A stretch of 64,000 bases of DNA from Molanna angustata (Eukaryota; Arthropoda; Insecta; Trichoptera; Molannidae), in the NCBI GenBank assembly GCA_963576475.1, contig OY754980.1, forward strand, positions 23,783,934 through 23,847,933, given 5' to 3'. The notes under the pieces were generated by a model, which saw only the letters and a list, made by a program, of their open reading frames with translations, was not told the DNA's origin and ran no database searches. Below are positions 54,718 through 64,000 of the stretch, one piece after another (the stretch's first letter is position 1; every line of letters begins with the position of its first letter). A program made the translations under genes and the position numbers.

Positions 54718-55482
54718 GGGCCGATCTTTCAATCGTCAAATAAAGCACCAGATAGTTATCTGTCGAATAAATCAATTCGATAGTTTATCTATCAAATAAA
54801 ATGAAGGGCGTTTTTCAATGAACATTTATTCGCTAGATTGTTAATGGTTAGTTAACTGACCCTTAGTTTTATACCTGGTAAAATTTATATGTGTAATAGA
54901 GATGCATATATCAAAATCGTACGTGAGGGAAAGATACAAGTTGCGCATGTGCTCATGGTTAACATGCGGTTAAAATTTTGACAGTTCGTCTGTTCCTAAC
55001 CTGCATTCTGTTTCAAAATGGACAAAAAAAGAGAAAGAGAACTTAATTTTACTGTTGCAACTGTATGTTGCAATTCGTGAATAATGAGTGATAACAACTC
55101 TTGAGTAGTAGATTTCTTCAGCCTAAAACGTCGAAGAAACTCTTGATCATCCCAATCATTGAAATGATCTTTCCGCGGACAAACATTGTACTCCGAACTG
55201 TACTCCGGATTGAACTCGTTTATTCTTCCATGATTGAAATATCCTCAAGTATATATAAATCCATGATAAATAACCTTTCGGCGGGTTTCAATCAGCACTA
55301 AACACAACAACTAATCATAGAAAACGCTAACAAGCTTCATCTGACAGATAGTAGTAGATTTATCTAACCAATAACTGCTATCCGAGAATTGGAAAACGCA
55401 TTTTTTTTATTTGACCGAAAAAGGCGTTATCTGTCGAATAAATTTTATCTGGTAGTTTATCTGATGATTGAAAGATCGGGCC
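54718..55482. mobile_element. PIF/Harbinger-like non-autonomous element
   Basis: The left end GGGCCGATCTTTCAATCGTC and the reverse complement of the right end GGCCCGATCTTTCAATCATC differ at two of 20 bases, and similarity extends through CACCAGATA/TACCAGATA. TTA flanks both ends (54715-54717 and 55483-55485), the 3-base target duplication typical of PIF/Harbinger. The 765-base interior includes a short frame starting MDKKREREL at about 55018 and a 66-codon frame at 55101-55301; neither looks like a transposase or a complete Myb-like partner protein. It is therefore non-autonomous. Confidence 0.85.
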
Positions 55483-55539
55483 TTAAGTAATCAAAATTAT
55501 TCATTCAATACAAATACAAAAAAAAAGTTTTTATTCTTG

Positions 55540-55578
55540 TTCACAATTTCATTATTAGTGAAATAATGAAATTGTGAA
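55540..55578. other. Perfect 16-bp hairpin
   Basis: TTCACAATTTCATTAT (55540-55555) and ATAATGAAATTGTGAA (55563-55578) are exact reverse complements over a 7-base loop. It lies 55 bases beyond the Harbinger-like element and outside any assigned repeat. Confidence 0.7.
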
Positions 55579-55724
55579 TTGTTCCGGGCTAATTCAACCT
55601 TGCAAAGACTGCATAGTTTAGATATACCTATTTAATGACTCGATCGGTATCTATAGAAGTTGCCTATACACTGCACTTGTTAATGAGACCAAACATTAGA
55701 TTATTTTGTCGGTTTTTAAACTAC

Positions 55725-55837
55725 TTTTCACATTTCTTTTTTCCTGTATTAATTTTTGCATGTATGTTTACTTTTTTTCATATTTTTACATGTTCTTCAT
55801 TGTTTATTTACATATTTTTGCATGCTTTTTGTTTATA
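55725..55837. repeat. T-rich minisatellite, left block
   Basis: Irregular units of TTTTTGCATG, TTTACATGTT, and TTGTTTATTTACATATTTTT. The same vocabulary makes up 57125-57600, so LINE A sits within one former array. Confidence 0.65.
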
Positions 55838-57120
55838 CCAGAGAATACGCAAGATTACGGAATGCAAGATATGGGATGCTCAAGGTGCTTTTGTAGGGGG
55901 CAGAGGATGCATCGACCAAATTTTCTCTTTACGCATGGCTACAGAAAAAGTTCTGCATAAAAATCAGAAACTTTTCTGTGCTTTCATAGACCTAGAAAAG
56001 GCATATGATAAAGTAGATAGAGAAAAGTTGTGGGATATCCTATCAATGTATGGAGTGAAGAGCAAACTAGTACGTGCTGTTGCGTCTTTGTATGAAAATA
56101 GTGGAGCCTGTGTCCGTGTCAACGATACGCTGACAACATGGTTCCCTATTCATAAGGGGGTGAAGCAAGGCTGCGTATTATCCCCATGGCTGTTCAATCT
56201 CTATATTGATCACTGCGTAAGAGCACTAAAGAATGAAAATATAGGCCTGACACTAAATACTGTAAATGTACGTGATCTGATGTATGCAGATGATAAAGTA
56301 GTGATTGCTGAGTGTGCGGATGAGTTACAGTATTTAGTGAATAAAGTGTATGAAGGATGCTTGCAGAACGGACTGAGAATGAATGTGAGTAAATCTAAGA
56401 TATTGGTATTCGAAAAAACTGAAAGTATGACTCCGTGTAGAATAAAAGTAGAGAACGAATGGCTAGAACAAGTAGAGGAATATTTGTACTTGGGGAGTAT
56501 GTTTGAAAGGAAGACCTGATAAAGACATTGAAATAAGAGTTATGGCAGGTAACAGAATAAACGGAGCTCTCAGACCAGTAATGTCCGATCCAAGCATCTC
56601 AAAGGAAGCCAAAATTGCCGTACATAATGCAATTGTAGTGCCCACTTTGATGTATGCCAGTGAAACATGGACGTGGCAAAAGACGCATGAAAGTAGAATA
56701 AATGCTGTGGAAATGAGATCACTAAGAAGAGTATGTAATAGAACGATATATGATAGAATAAAAAATGAGGACATAAGGAGAGAATGCAAGATAAAGAAGG
56801 ATATTATATGTAAAATGAAAGTGAATGCTTTGAGGTGGTTTGGACATATAGAAAGAATGAATGATGAACGACTGACCAAAAAAATATACATGGGTGTAAG
56901 AGATGGAGTGAATAGTAGGGGCCGCCCCAGAAAGGGATGGCATGACCATGTGAATGATATTTTGAATGAAGGAAATATTAGAAGCTTGAATAATCGACGA
57001 GCATGTATGAGACGATGTATGGATGTAAAGGAAGCTAGTAATGTATGCAAAAATAGAGGAATATGGCGCTCGGTTCTCTCTGCTTACTCCGTAAGGGATA
57101 TGGCGTGATGGTATGTATGT
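55838..57120 (+). mobile_element. LINE A, best copy: reverse transcriptase plus C-terminus
   Basis: The first frame (recognisable from 55840 to 56517) reads TECKIWDAQGAFVGGRGCID, FCAFIDLEKAYDKVDREKLW (motif A), IHKGVKQGCVLSPWLFNLYI (motif B), VRDLMYADDKVVIAECADEL (motif C with intact YADD), RMNVSKSKILVF and VEEYLYLGSMFERKT. It ends early because four bases of GAATGGAAGA are missing near 56508. The second frame (to 57106) continues GRPDKDIEIRVMAGNRINGA, LMYASETWTWQKTHESRINA, RWFGHIERMNDERLTKKIYM, GRPRKGWHDHVNDILNEGNI and CMRRCMDVKEASNVCKN, ending RSVLSAYSVRDMA. The N-terminal endonuclease is absent. The 3' end is GGCGTGATGG(TATG)n. The upstream 70 codons of the apparent ORF (55635-55837) are not LINE sequence. 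Confidence 0.93.
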
Positions 57121-57124
57121 ATGT

Positions 57125-57600
57125 ATGTATTTTTGTTTATTTTTTTGCATATTTTTTTTACATGTTTTATACATGTTTTTCACATTTTTTTTTTTTTTAC
57201 ATATTTTTTACATGATTTTTGTTTAGTTTTTTCATGTTTTTTGATTATTTTTTTTACGTGTTTTTGCATTATTTTTTACGTTTTTTACATATTTTTTACA
57301 TATATATATTTTTTTTTTGTTTGCGTTTTTTGTTTATTTTTTACATATTTTTTACATATTTGTTACATGATTTTCATTATTTTTTACATGTTTTTTGTTT
57401 ATTTTTTTACATATTTTTACATGTTTTTTGTTTATTTTTTTTACATATTTTTGAATGTTTTTCGCATATTTTTTTTAAATGTTTTTCATTATTTTTTACA
57501 TATTCTTACATGTTTTCACCTTTTTTATATTGTTATTAATTTTTTATTTTCATTTTATATATTTGTTTGTTTTTATTTGTTTTTTTTTTAAATTCTGTTG
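57125..57600. repeat. T-rich minisatellite, right block
   Basis: Repeats of TTTTTTACATATTTTTTACA and ACATGTTTTTTGTTTATTTT in irregular phase. It generates spurious phenylalanine-, tyrosine- and cysteine-rich frames of up to 156 codons. Unit length varies between about 12 and 30 bases. Confidence 0.85.
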
Positions 57601-58249
57601 TTTTTAATATATTATGTATACTTGTATGTGTAAAAGGTTATTAAATCGTAAATTGAAATAAAATAAATCAGTTTACTTTCAACAAACTCAAAAATATGAA
57701 TCATGGTGTGGGCGAATTGTCCTGGATTTTTACCATTGTGATGTTTGGAATATACATAAAGAGTAGGGCAACCCCAGGTGGTCAGAAAGATAACAGAAAA
57801 AGAACACTTAAAAATACAACCGACTATGATGAAGAGGGCGAAGGAGTCTTTGTAAACACACAGACAAACAAACAAACAAACAGACACTTTGTAATAAACA
57901 ATGTAGGTAGCTTTCACAATATTATACCTTCGTATCTTTTTTCATTTTGATATTGAGTTTCTTTCAATTCCACGAAAATGAAAAACAAACTTAGTTTTTT
58001 GTTTAAAATAATTTATTGAGCAAACTCAAAGCTCGTTACGAGGAATGCTTGTAATAATGTTTCGGGTATAAAACAATTTTGTAGACATATTTCATACATC
58101 ATGCTTTATATTTTTAACTCACGCTGGGCGATTTTTTTTATTTTATTTCATTTTCGGGAAATTTACAGTATAATAACATTTATTATATAGATGCATTAGT
58201 ATAATACTAAAACCAATAACAAATTTCCACATTATTAACAATAAATTTT
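57601..58249. other. Unassigned interval
   Basis: 57690-57900 is slightly GC-richer, with short frames on both strands (for example 57696-57950) and an (ACAA)n-like tract at 57860-57880. I recognise no domain or repeat. Confidence 0.35.
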
Positions 58250-59190
58250 GACTGCTGTGCTTACATACTTAAAGCTACATATGAAAAATATTTAAATCTG
58301 AATGCTAGTGCATGAGTGTATGTATGTGTGTACGTATGAGTGTAAGGATGTGTATATGTGTGTGAATGTGTCTATATAAGTGAAAGAGAGAATATATTGT
58401 ACCTGCAAGCTCACATAGTTTACTCCGTTCAATCTTGATTTTTCAATCATCCAGTGAAATTCAATCATTATAACTTGAACTGATGGCAGCAGAAAATGAA
58501 TTAGGTCCCAAAAGAAAAATATCGACATCCAGATGTTCGTGATTATAAATGTTCATCATACGTATGAGGGGTGCGTTTTTCGTGTAAGTATTATTACGGT
58601 GCGGTATGTGAAACAAAAGTGGGCTTCGCGTACGACGCGATGGGACATGTGTTGAAGGAGAGAAGCTCCGTAATTTCAGGACAGTCAATTGCATTGTGTA
58701 TGATGTTATACAATGTTTTCATATCAACCAAGGATCGTCTCTGTTCCAACGTAAGGATTTTGTGATACAATGTTGCATCCCTATAAGTGGAAAATTCTGT
58801 GTGTTCTCTGTAATTCAAGTGTTTTATAAATATATGTTGGATTCTCTCTATGCGTGCTTTGTGTACTTGAAACACGGGTGACCAGATGGGAGATGAAAAT
58901 TCCAAGATACTACGCACATATGTAAAATAAAGAATTTTTAAGATTTTAGTGTGGAATGGTTTTGAGATGCGGAGAATAAAACCGAGGGTTTTATAGGCTT
59001 TGTCAATTACTGTGTCAATATGTTTTTCGAGAGTGAACATGCTGTCCAAAACAACTCCGAGGTCTCGAACCGATGATACAGTCTCAAGAATAATGTTGTG
59101 TATGGTATAAGGGAAATTGATGATATGTTTTTTGTTTCTAGAGAATGTGATTTTGTGGCATTTTTTAATATTTAGAGATAATTGATGTCA
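58250..59190 (-). mobile_element. LINE J, second long copy, C-terminal half
   Basis: From 59185 on the minus strand: LSLNIKKCHKITFSRNK, then SSVRDLGVVLDSMFTLEKHI, DTVIDKAYKTLGFILRISKP, YVRSILEFSSPIWSPVFQVH, KARIERIQHIFIKHLNYREH and LEQRRSLVDMKTLYNIIHNA to about 58600. A shift continues as VPSRRTRSPLLFHIPHRNNT and YTKNAPLIRMMNIYNHEHLD with VDIF, to 58461. This is the segment after the RT of LINE J, closely parallel to 12415-13020. It has one clear frameshift near 58650 and no RT catalytic region. The low-coordinate end has TATG/TGTG words. Confidence 0.9.
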
Positions 59191-59257
59191 CGCGATGACA
59201 CGTACAGGTTAAAATAAGGAACGCAGCCAGGTAACATTAAGAAAAAAAAAATTTTAA

Positions 59258-59410
59258 ACCTAATCCATTTTCTTAACACTATTTGCATGTAACACATGAG
59301 ATCCAACTGTCGGTGGTGATAGTACCCACAATAGTAGGTACCTATGTATAGTTGAAGAATACGTACAAAGCAATAAACCCTTAAGACCAAATTGGACAAT
59401 ATTGTATAGA
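59258..59410 (-). repeat. Interspersed repeat R2, end fragment
   Basis: GCATGTAACACATGAGATCC, AACTGTCGGTGGTGATAG and ATAGTTGAAGAATACGTAC match the same words at 47475-47560 in R2 copy C. Only this end is present. Confidence 0.6.
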
Positions 59411-59420
59411 ACCATTTCGT

Positions 59421-59508
59421 TGGGGCGATGGCAGAGCGGTTATCGCACTGGACTCGTAATCCAGTGGTCGCGAGTTCGAATCCTGCCTTGATCGATTTCG
59501 TTCACATA
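59421..59508 (+). mobile_element. SINE2 copy, most tRNA-like
   Basis: GATGGCAGAGCGGTTATCGC (A-box region), a well-paired anticodon arm CTGGA/TCCAG around loop CTCGTAA, and GTCGCGAGTTCGAATCCTGC (B-box region), then GATCGATTTCGTTCACATAT. The anticodon position would read CGT (threonine). The T stem (GCGAG against CCTGC) and acceptor stem do not pair, and the SINE2 body follows, so this is a SINE and not a tRNA gene. Confidence 0.82.
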
Positions 59509-59983
59509 TAGTATGTATATCAAAATAATCATTAACTACATACATTAGTCAATGTAAAAATAAACTTCTGTTTAAACTTAGTGTTGAATAACTCTTTGTC
59601 TGTTTGTCGAGTAAACTTATCATAATTTACTTGACAGCTTTTAAATAAATGAACACTAAAGTTTTCTGATTTGTTATAACTTAGGTATTTGGACGTATCG
59701 AAGATTAGTGATAGTATTTCACGTCGGTCCGAGGTAATTGTTCGGTCAATGATAAATGTTCATTTTATTCCAGCATTTGCTTTGTTTCCAGTTACAGAAT
59801 CCCCTTTTGTTGTCTACCTATATCTAGATGAACGTTATAAATGGACCTCACAATACAACATATTCTTGTAAATCATTTGCAAAATTTATTACACAAAAGA
59901 ATTATTAATATTAATATTGTTTGGGATGAAATAAAAACGACGCTCTTGCTCGCTTCTTAGTTATTTTATAAAGATAATAAGTA
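59509..59983. other. Unassigned spacer
   Basis: A 60-codon frame at 59689-59871 has no recognised features. No repeat match. Confidence 0.4.
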
Positions 59984-60165
59984 GACCGCCTCGACACAGT
60001 CACTAAACCGTTTAGTTTCTGTGCGAGCGTCCTGGGTTCGATCCCCAGTAGAGGAGAAATTTATTTAAATAAATTTCTCGCGCAATTCTCGCTTCTCTGG
60101 GCTGGAAACACAGGTTAGTTTAATAAACACGCCACCAGCGCATGGCGCATTCTATAGATTTGTAT
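59984..60165 (+). mobile_element. SINE3 copy, 3'-shortened
   Basis: CCGCCTCGACACAGTCACTA (A-box region), GCGTCCTGGGTTCGATCCCC (B-box region), the palindrome GAGAAATTTATTTAAATAAA with TTTCTC, TTCTCTGGGCTGGAAACACA, and CGCCACCAGCGCATGGCGCA. The hairpin AATTGCCATAAGGCAA that other copies carry has been deleted between GGTTAGTTTAATAAAC and CGCCAC. The tail runs into T-rich sequence. Confidence 0.82.
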
Positions 60166-60970
60166 GATTTTTAATGATAGTTTTTAATGTAGATTTTTAA
60201 TTCTAGTTTTTAATTTTAGCCGTGTTCTATTTGTTTCATTACTTATTATCTTGATTTTATTATTTTAATGTTGTTTAACTTGTGAGTTTTATCAATTTGT
60301 ATAAGTGGTATTAATTTTTATTAATAATGGTAATATTTTTAATTTTTATAAAATAATAAAAAAAGTGTTCACTTACTTACTAAAGAAGAAGCAAAATTTC
60401 ACAGTGTGAACACTTGCCTTTAGATTATTTAAATGTTTTATTTAGTTAAAATGAATCCTTGTCACTTTAATAAATTAAAGAAAGTGTTTACGCCGGAAAT
60501 CCTAATAAATGAAATAATTTCACAATCGGCTCATTTTGCAGGAAAATAGCAATATTAATTTTTTTTATTATAAAACATAGTAATTATTGTACTATTTTGG
60601 AAATAACAATAATTGCGCCAACTTTTTCAGCAATTTTCCAGGTCATAAATTTTTTTTTTCAGTGTGAACAATCAAAGTTGGGTAATATTTTTTTTAAATT
60701 CATAGCCCGGGCCATAAGTATTTTTTTTCCCGCGTTAAAGTTTTATTATTATTTTGGATTGTGATCAACTTGAGTTCAAAATATTGAAATTTGTAAATAT
60801 GGCACTCGAAAAACCAATTTAAGGCGGAGATTTTCGGGCACTTTGTAAAAGTGGCAATATCTCGAAAACTAAGGCACTTTTACTGGGTCATATTTGCATA
60901 TTCTGGCAAGTCATGAGTTGGTATAACAGCCCTTAAAAGGAATACGTTGGATTATGGGACACCCTGTATG
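60166..60970. other. Unassigned interval ending in a GGGACACCCTGTA motif
   Basis: 60780-60970 has GGCGGAGATTTTCGGGCACT, GTGGCAATATCTCGAAAACT and TATGGGACACCCTGTATG. The last word resembles ATACAAGGTGTCCCA at 15977 (reverse orientation), and such words are common at the ends of arthropod interspersed repeats. I cannot define a repeat from these two sites. Confidence 0.3.
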
Positions 60971-62100
60971 TTCGATTGTTATTATATTATGATTATTAGT
61001 ATTATCTTGTGCTGACGTTATCTCAAAATACATGTTTAATAATTTTATGATTTTTATTTATTTAGAAAGTTTATGCACAACTATGTGTAGATCTACAAAG
61101 ATCTACACATATATAAAGGTTATAAAAGTTTAAAGTTGTTTCTTTATGAAAAATCTTATTTAAAGATTAAAAACCATTAGAATGTCTAAAGCGTTATTAT
61201 TATAACATTTAACAATATTTAAAATCACACCACCACAAAAGCAAAGATTGATAAATAACGAAGAAAAGTCTCAAAGTTGAGACTTCGCATACAATAGAGA
61301 ATAATCGATGTCGAAATTTGATATTAACTTTAGAAGAATTTCTGAATAAATTATTCGTTACTTAACGGAAACTTTCCACATAAAAATAATTTCAATTTTG
61401 AGTGGTGATAAGAAAGAGAGAAAAAAACGGACAAAATCTTACACGGAGAAAAAAAATTAATGTTCTCTAAAAGCGAACTTTTCGTGTTGAAATTGCCTTT
61501 GAAATATTAAATAAGCATAATATTATATAAAATTCATATCAGATGAAAAAGTTAATAAATAGAGTCCATTTTCGGTCCAACTTTGCCGTCTTTCTCGCTC
61601 GTTTCGAACCGTATTAACGAAATATATCCGTTTCAATCGCACACACATGTATTATATCAATAAAAATATACCACCTTCCCGTTTTATAGTGAACATTCAA
61701 AATTCATATCCGCAATTTGTTAAGGATCCAGAGGTATATGTATGTAAGTACTAGCTGTGGGCTTCGCTAATTTTAATACTTAAACAGTGAGCATTGAGTT
61801 CATCCGAAGATAGAGTTACGCTAGACAAACAATTTCAAAATAAACCTACGTAGTATTTATTCTTAAGTCTGAAAATACTTTTTTGCTTCTGCATAATTTC
61901 ATTATAATATACTCTTTATTCTATCAACATTAAGATTTAAATCCATAGCACCATTTCAAATGATCAATTTTGAATATACAACGCCGAATTTAGAATAGTT
62001 TTAAATTCTTAATGGCGATGCGGTAAATATTCCTAAAGATTTTAAATGGAATAAAATATGTTACAAGCTGTATGTGGGTATATAGATTCATCTTAATCCC
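60971..62100. other. Unassigned interval with a 13-bp hairpin and an R3-like start
   Basis: TATGTGTAGATCT (61082-61094) pairs exactly with AGATCTACACATA (61099-61111) over the tetraloop ACAA. At 61746, ACTAGCTGTGGGCTTCGCTA resembles the terminus of repeat R3 (42393), but the sequence after it does not match R3. No gene is recognised. Confidence 0.4.
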
Positions 62101-64000
62101 AATACAGAAGAGGATTTTTCATACATGAGAATGACACAAATTGAAGAAAGCAGTTTGCTGTGATAAATGTTTTAGTGTGAGTGATCCTATGAAATACAGC
62201 CTCCAGAGATGTCTGTGGTTCATAAAGCAACATCATCATTCTAAAATACTATATGGAATTTTGTTTTATAATATAACAACATGGATATACATACATCTAA
62301 ATTATGGGACTTTTCATCAAACATATTTCTATTCCTTATTTTTTTACTGTATAATTAATTATTGCAGGATAAACTTATTTATAGTTTGTCAATTGTATCT
62401 TTTTTGTAAATATGTAATAAATAATTCATTCAAATTTGTCAGATTTTTAAAAAATACAAATAATATTGCAATGGTATTTGACCAATTATTTGCAGACAAG
62501 ATCGTTATATTGTCAAAAAACCAACCAATTATTGGATTTAAATAAAAAATATCACATAGCTTTATCATATTTATATTGAAACTCTTAGAAAATAGTATTT
62601 ATCAACAAATGAAAGATGTTTTTATATTAATAAAAACAATGGAAGTATGTATACATATATACTAAACATTCTAAACAAATGAAACATTAAACGAGGTATT
62701 GATATATTCTTGCGTTGGTATGTAATATGTAGAGTCATTGTAATCGTGCTATTTTTAAACATGTTTAATTTTTTTTTTATAGATTTGAGTAAAAATACGA
62801 ACTGTATTATTTCTAACAAAATAATATAAAAATAAATGAAATTGAACACCCTTTTTGTCACCTCATGCTAATTTGAGGATAATTTCAATATTGATAGCCA
62901 TATATATTGACATCCCTGATATTAGCACAAATAATTGATTACAATTTTAAGGTGCGAATCACTTGCATTGAACAGTCAGTAAATCATTGATGAAATGGAA
63001 TTATTGTACAAATAAATGTATCAACAAATATAAACAGATAATTGGTACTCCTTTCCTTATTTTTTTTATCAAAACACTTGTAAAAAAGAAGCATCACAAA
63101 CTACACGACCATGACTTGAGCCTAGAAAGATTGTGTTGCCAGAAATAAAAATGAGTATGTAAATTTTTATATGTTAATATAAATATTTGTGATTTTTTTT
63201 TTATTCTTATACTTATAATTTGAAATAAATGACTAATGTGATAATAATTGGAGTAGTGCCAGAAGTTGAATAGCTTACCTAATATAAAACTAACCACGAT
63301 ACGTTCAAGAACTACGAGAAAAAAGTGACACAATTTTAAAGCAATTAGACAAATTCTATTACGCAGCTTATTACTATCGCAGTTTCCGTATAAACTGGTT
63401 ATTAAAGTGGAATAAATTTCTCCTTGATATACCATAGATACTTTGAATATATTGTACTTTGTTTGACACAGCCGATAATAATGACATGTTACAACGACCT
63501 TGGGGTGATTTTGTATGACAAATCGGCGCATTATAGTTTATTAAGAACTAACCTTCAACTGTCAATGAAATCATGAAACAAAATACTGAGCTTATCACAT
63601 AAATAAAATAATTTATCGTAAAAACAATTTTTAGCGAATTTTCAGTAGAAATCCGTACAAGTACTCGATTTATTAGAGGTAATATTAATTAAATAATGTA
63701 TATACATACAAATGTATCTCTTTGAAATTTAAGATTATCTCAAAAGAAAGTACCTTCTTCAGATAATTTTTAAGGGCAGAAGACCGCCTTCCAAATGTCG
63801 TAATAAATTTGAATATAAAAGGTTGAAGTTCAATTATAGAAGACGGTAATCGTTTACTTCACGGGGGAGAAATAATTGGTCTAATATATAGCTGAGAATC
63901 ACGTTTAATAGGTTTAATTTTAAGCGAAAAAGATTCAATTCTTTACAATTCGGCTTTAATTAAATCTCGAAAAAAAAAACCGGACGAGTGAATCTTCGAA
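62101..64000. other. Unassigned AT-rich interval with two longer ORFs
   Basis: The plus-strand frame 62141-62545 (134 codons, starts MKKAVCCDKCFSVSDPMKYS) and the minus-strand frame 63531-63094 (145 codons, starts MRRFVIQNHPKVVVTCHYYR) are the longest here that are not low-complexity or transposon-derived. Both are hydrophobic and rich in the AT-encoded residues F, I, Y, K and N. I recognise no domain in either. There is no visible TATA-box, splice or poly(A) arrangement that would favour a gene. I treat them as chance frames, with a small possibility of an exon. Confidence 0.3.

Noticed and set aside
55635..55837. N-terminal 70 codons of the ORF containing LINE A reverse transcriptase
   Set aside because: This part is T-rich minisatellite and flank translated in frame; recognisable LINE protein starts near 55840.
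56463..57183. Minus-strand ORFs of 195 and 153 codons
   Set aside because: They are antisense shadows of the LINE A C-terminal frame.
57121..57591. 156- and 106-codon phenylalanine/tyrosine-rich frames
   Set aside because: They arise from the T-rich minisatellite and have no complexity.
59421..59495. tRNA-Thr (CGT) gene
   Set aside because: The anticodon arm pairs, but T stem and acceptor stem do not, and SINE2 body sequence follows directly.
15977..60970. GTGTCCCA/TGGGACAC words as ends of one transposon
   Set aside because: They are 45 kb apart, in single copies, and no shared internal sequence supports a common element.

Overview
The window is strongly AT-rich, intron-scale eukaryotic DNA that looks like an insect or a close arthropod relative. 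The evidence is its dense mix of jockey-like, RTE-like and CR1/L2-like non-LTR retrotransposon (LINE) fragments, several tRNA-derived SINE families, non-autonomous hAT and Harbinger-like DNA elements, and frequent AATAAA/AAATAAAT retrotransposed tails. I cannot place it to order from sequence alone. There is no operon structure, no bacterial-type gene, no rRNA, no CRISPR array and no tRNA gene that folds properly. I found no host protein-coding gene I can support; every reading frame I could identify belongs to a transposable element.

Layout. 0-10 kb: a 29-bp-arm MITE (1.73-1.92 kb), a SINE3 copy (3.0 kb), two LINE 3' ends tail to tail (3.6-4.0 kb), repeat R1 (4.7-5.2 kb), repeat R3 (7.2 kb), and a LINE C-terminal relic (8.8-9.3 kb). 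10-23 kb: SINE1, the long jockey-like LINE J (11.8-13.3 kb) with a destroyed catalytic site, further J-type 3' ends (13.7-15.8 kb), a LINE A piece nested in another 3' end (16.0-16.6 kb), repeat R2 (17.6-18.5 kb), a head-to-tail SINE1 array (19.65-20.1 kb), SINE2, and two decayed LINEs (21.4-22.5 kb). 23-33 kb: LINE B (23.1-23.8 kb), a complete non-autonomous hAT with an 8-bp target duplication (24.06-25.12 kb), LINE C, a palindromic MITE (26.7-26.9 kb), a second R2 with a LINE tail inserted, a LINE 3' end with a long TG-rich tract (30.0-30.8 kb), and three SINEs in 0.8 kb (31.9-32.7 kb). 33-47 kb: LINE D, J-type tails, the second R1, a second LINE C, SINE1, the best-preserved LINE B inserted into a SINE2 with a 6-bp target duplication (39.4-40.4 kb), an R3 cluster (41.4-43.2 kb), a 39-bp minisatellite (44.1 kb), LINE E, and a CR1/L2-like LINE (45.8-46.4 kb). 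47-60 kb: R2, an RTE-like LINE F nested in LINE A (48.9-51.1 kb), LINE 3' ends with hairpins (52.7-53.3 kb), a short LINE A (53.7-54.2 kb), a Harbinger-like element with TTA target duplication (54.7-55.5 kb), the best LINE A (55.8-57.1 kb) inside a T-rich minisatellite, LINE J (58.3-59.2 kb), SINE2 and SINE3. 60-64 kb: mostly unassigned.

How the parts relate. The SINEs carry pol III-type A and B boxes and would depend on LINE reverse transcriptase. SINE3 ends in a hairpin-bearing tail closely resembling the 3' end of LINE E, which suggests that partnership. Nested insertions give a relative order: LINE B after SINE2, LINE F after LINE A, LINE A after element X, and a LINE tail after R2. The clearest candidate for something not routine is a stem-loop shared by two LINE 3' UTRs (30633-30668 and 52960-52996) whose stems differ by compensatory changes while the start of the loop is conserved. 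I found no convincing undescribed gene system.
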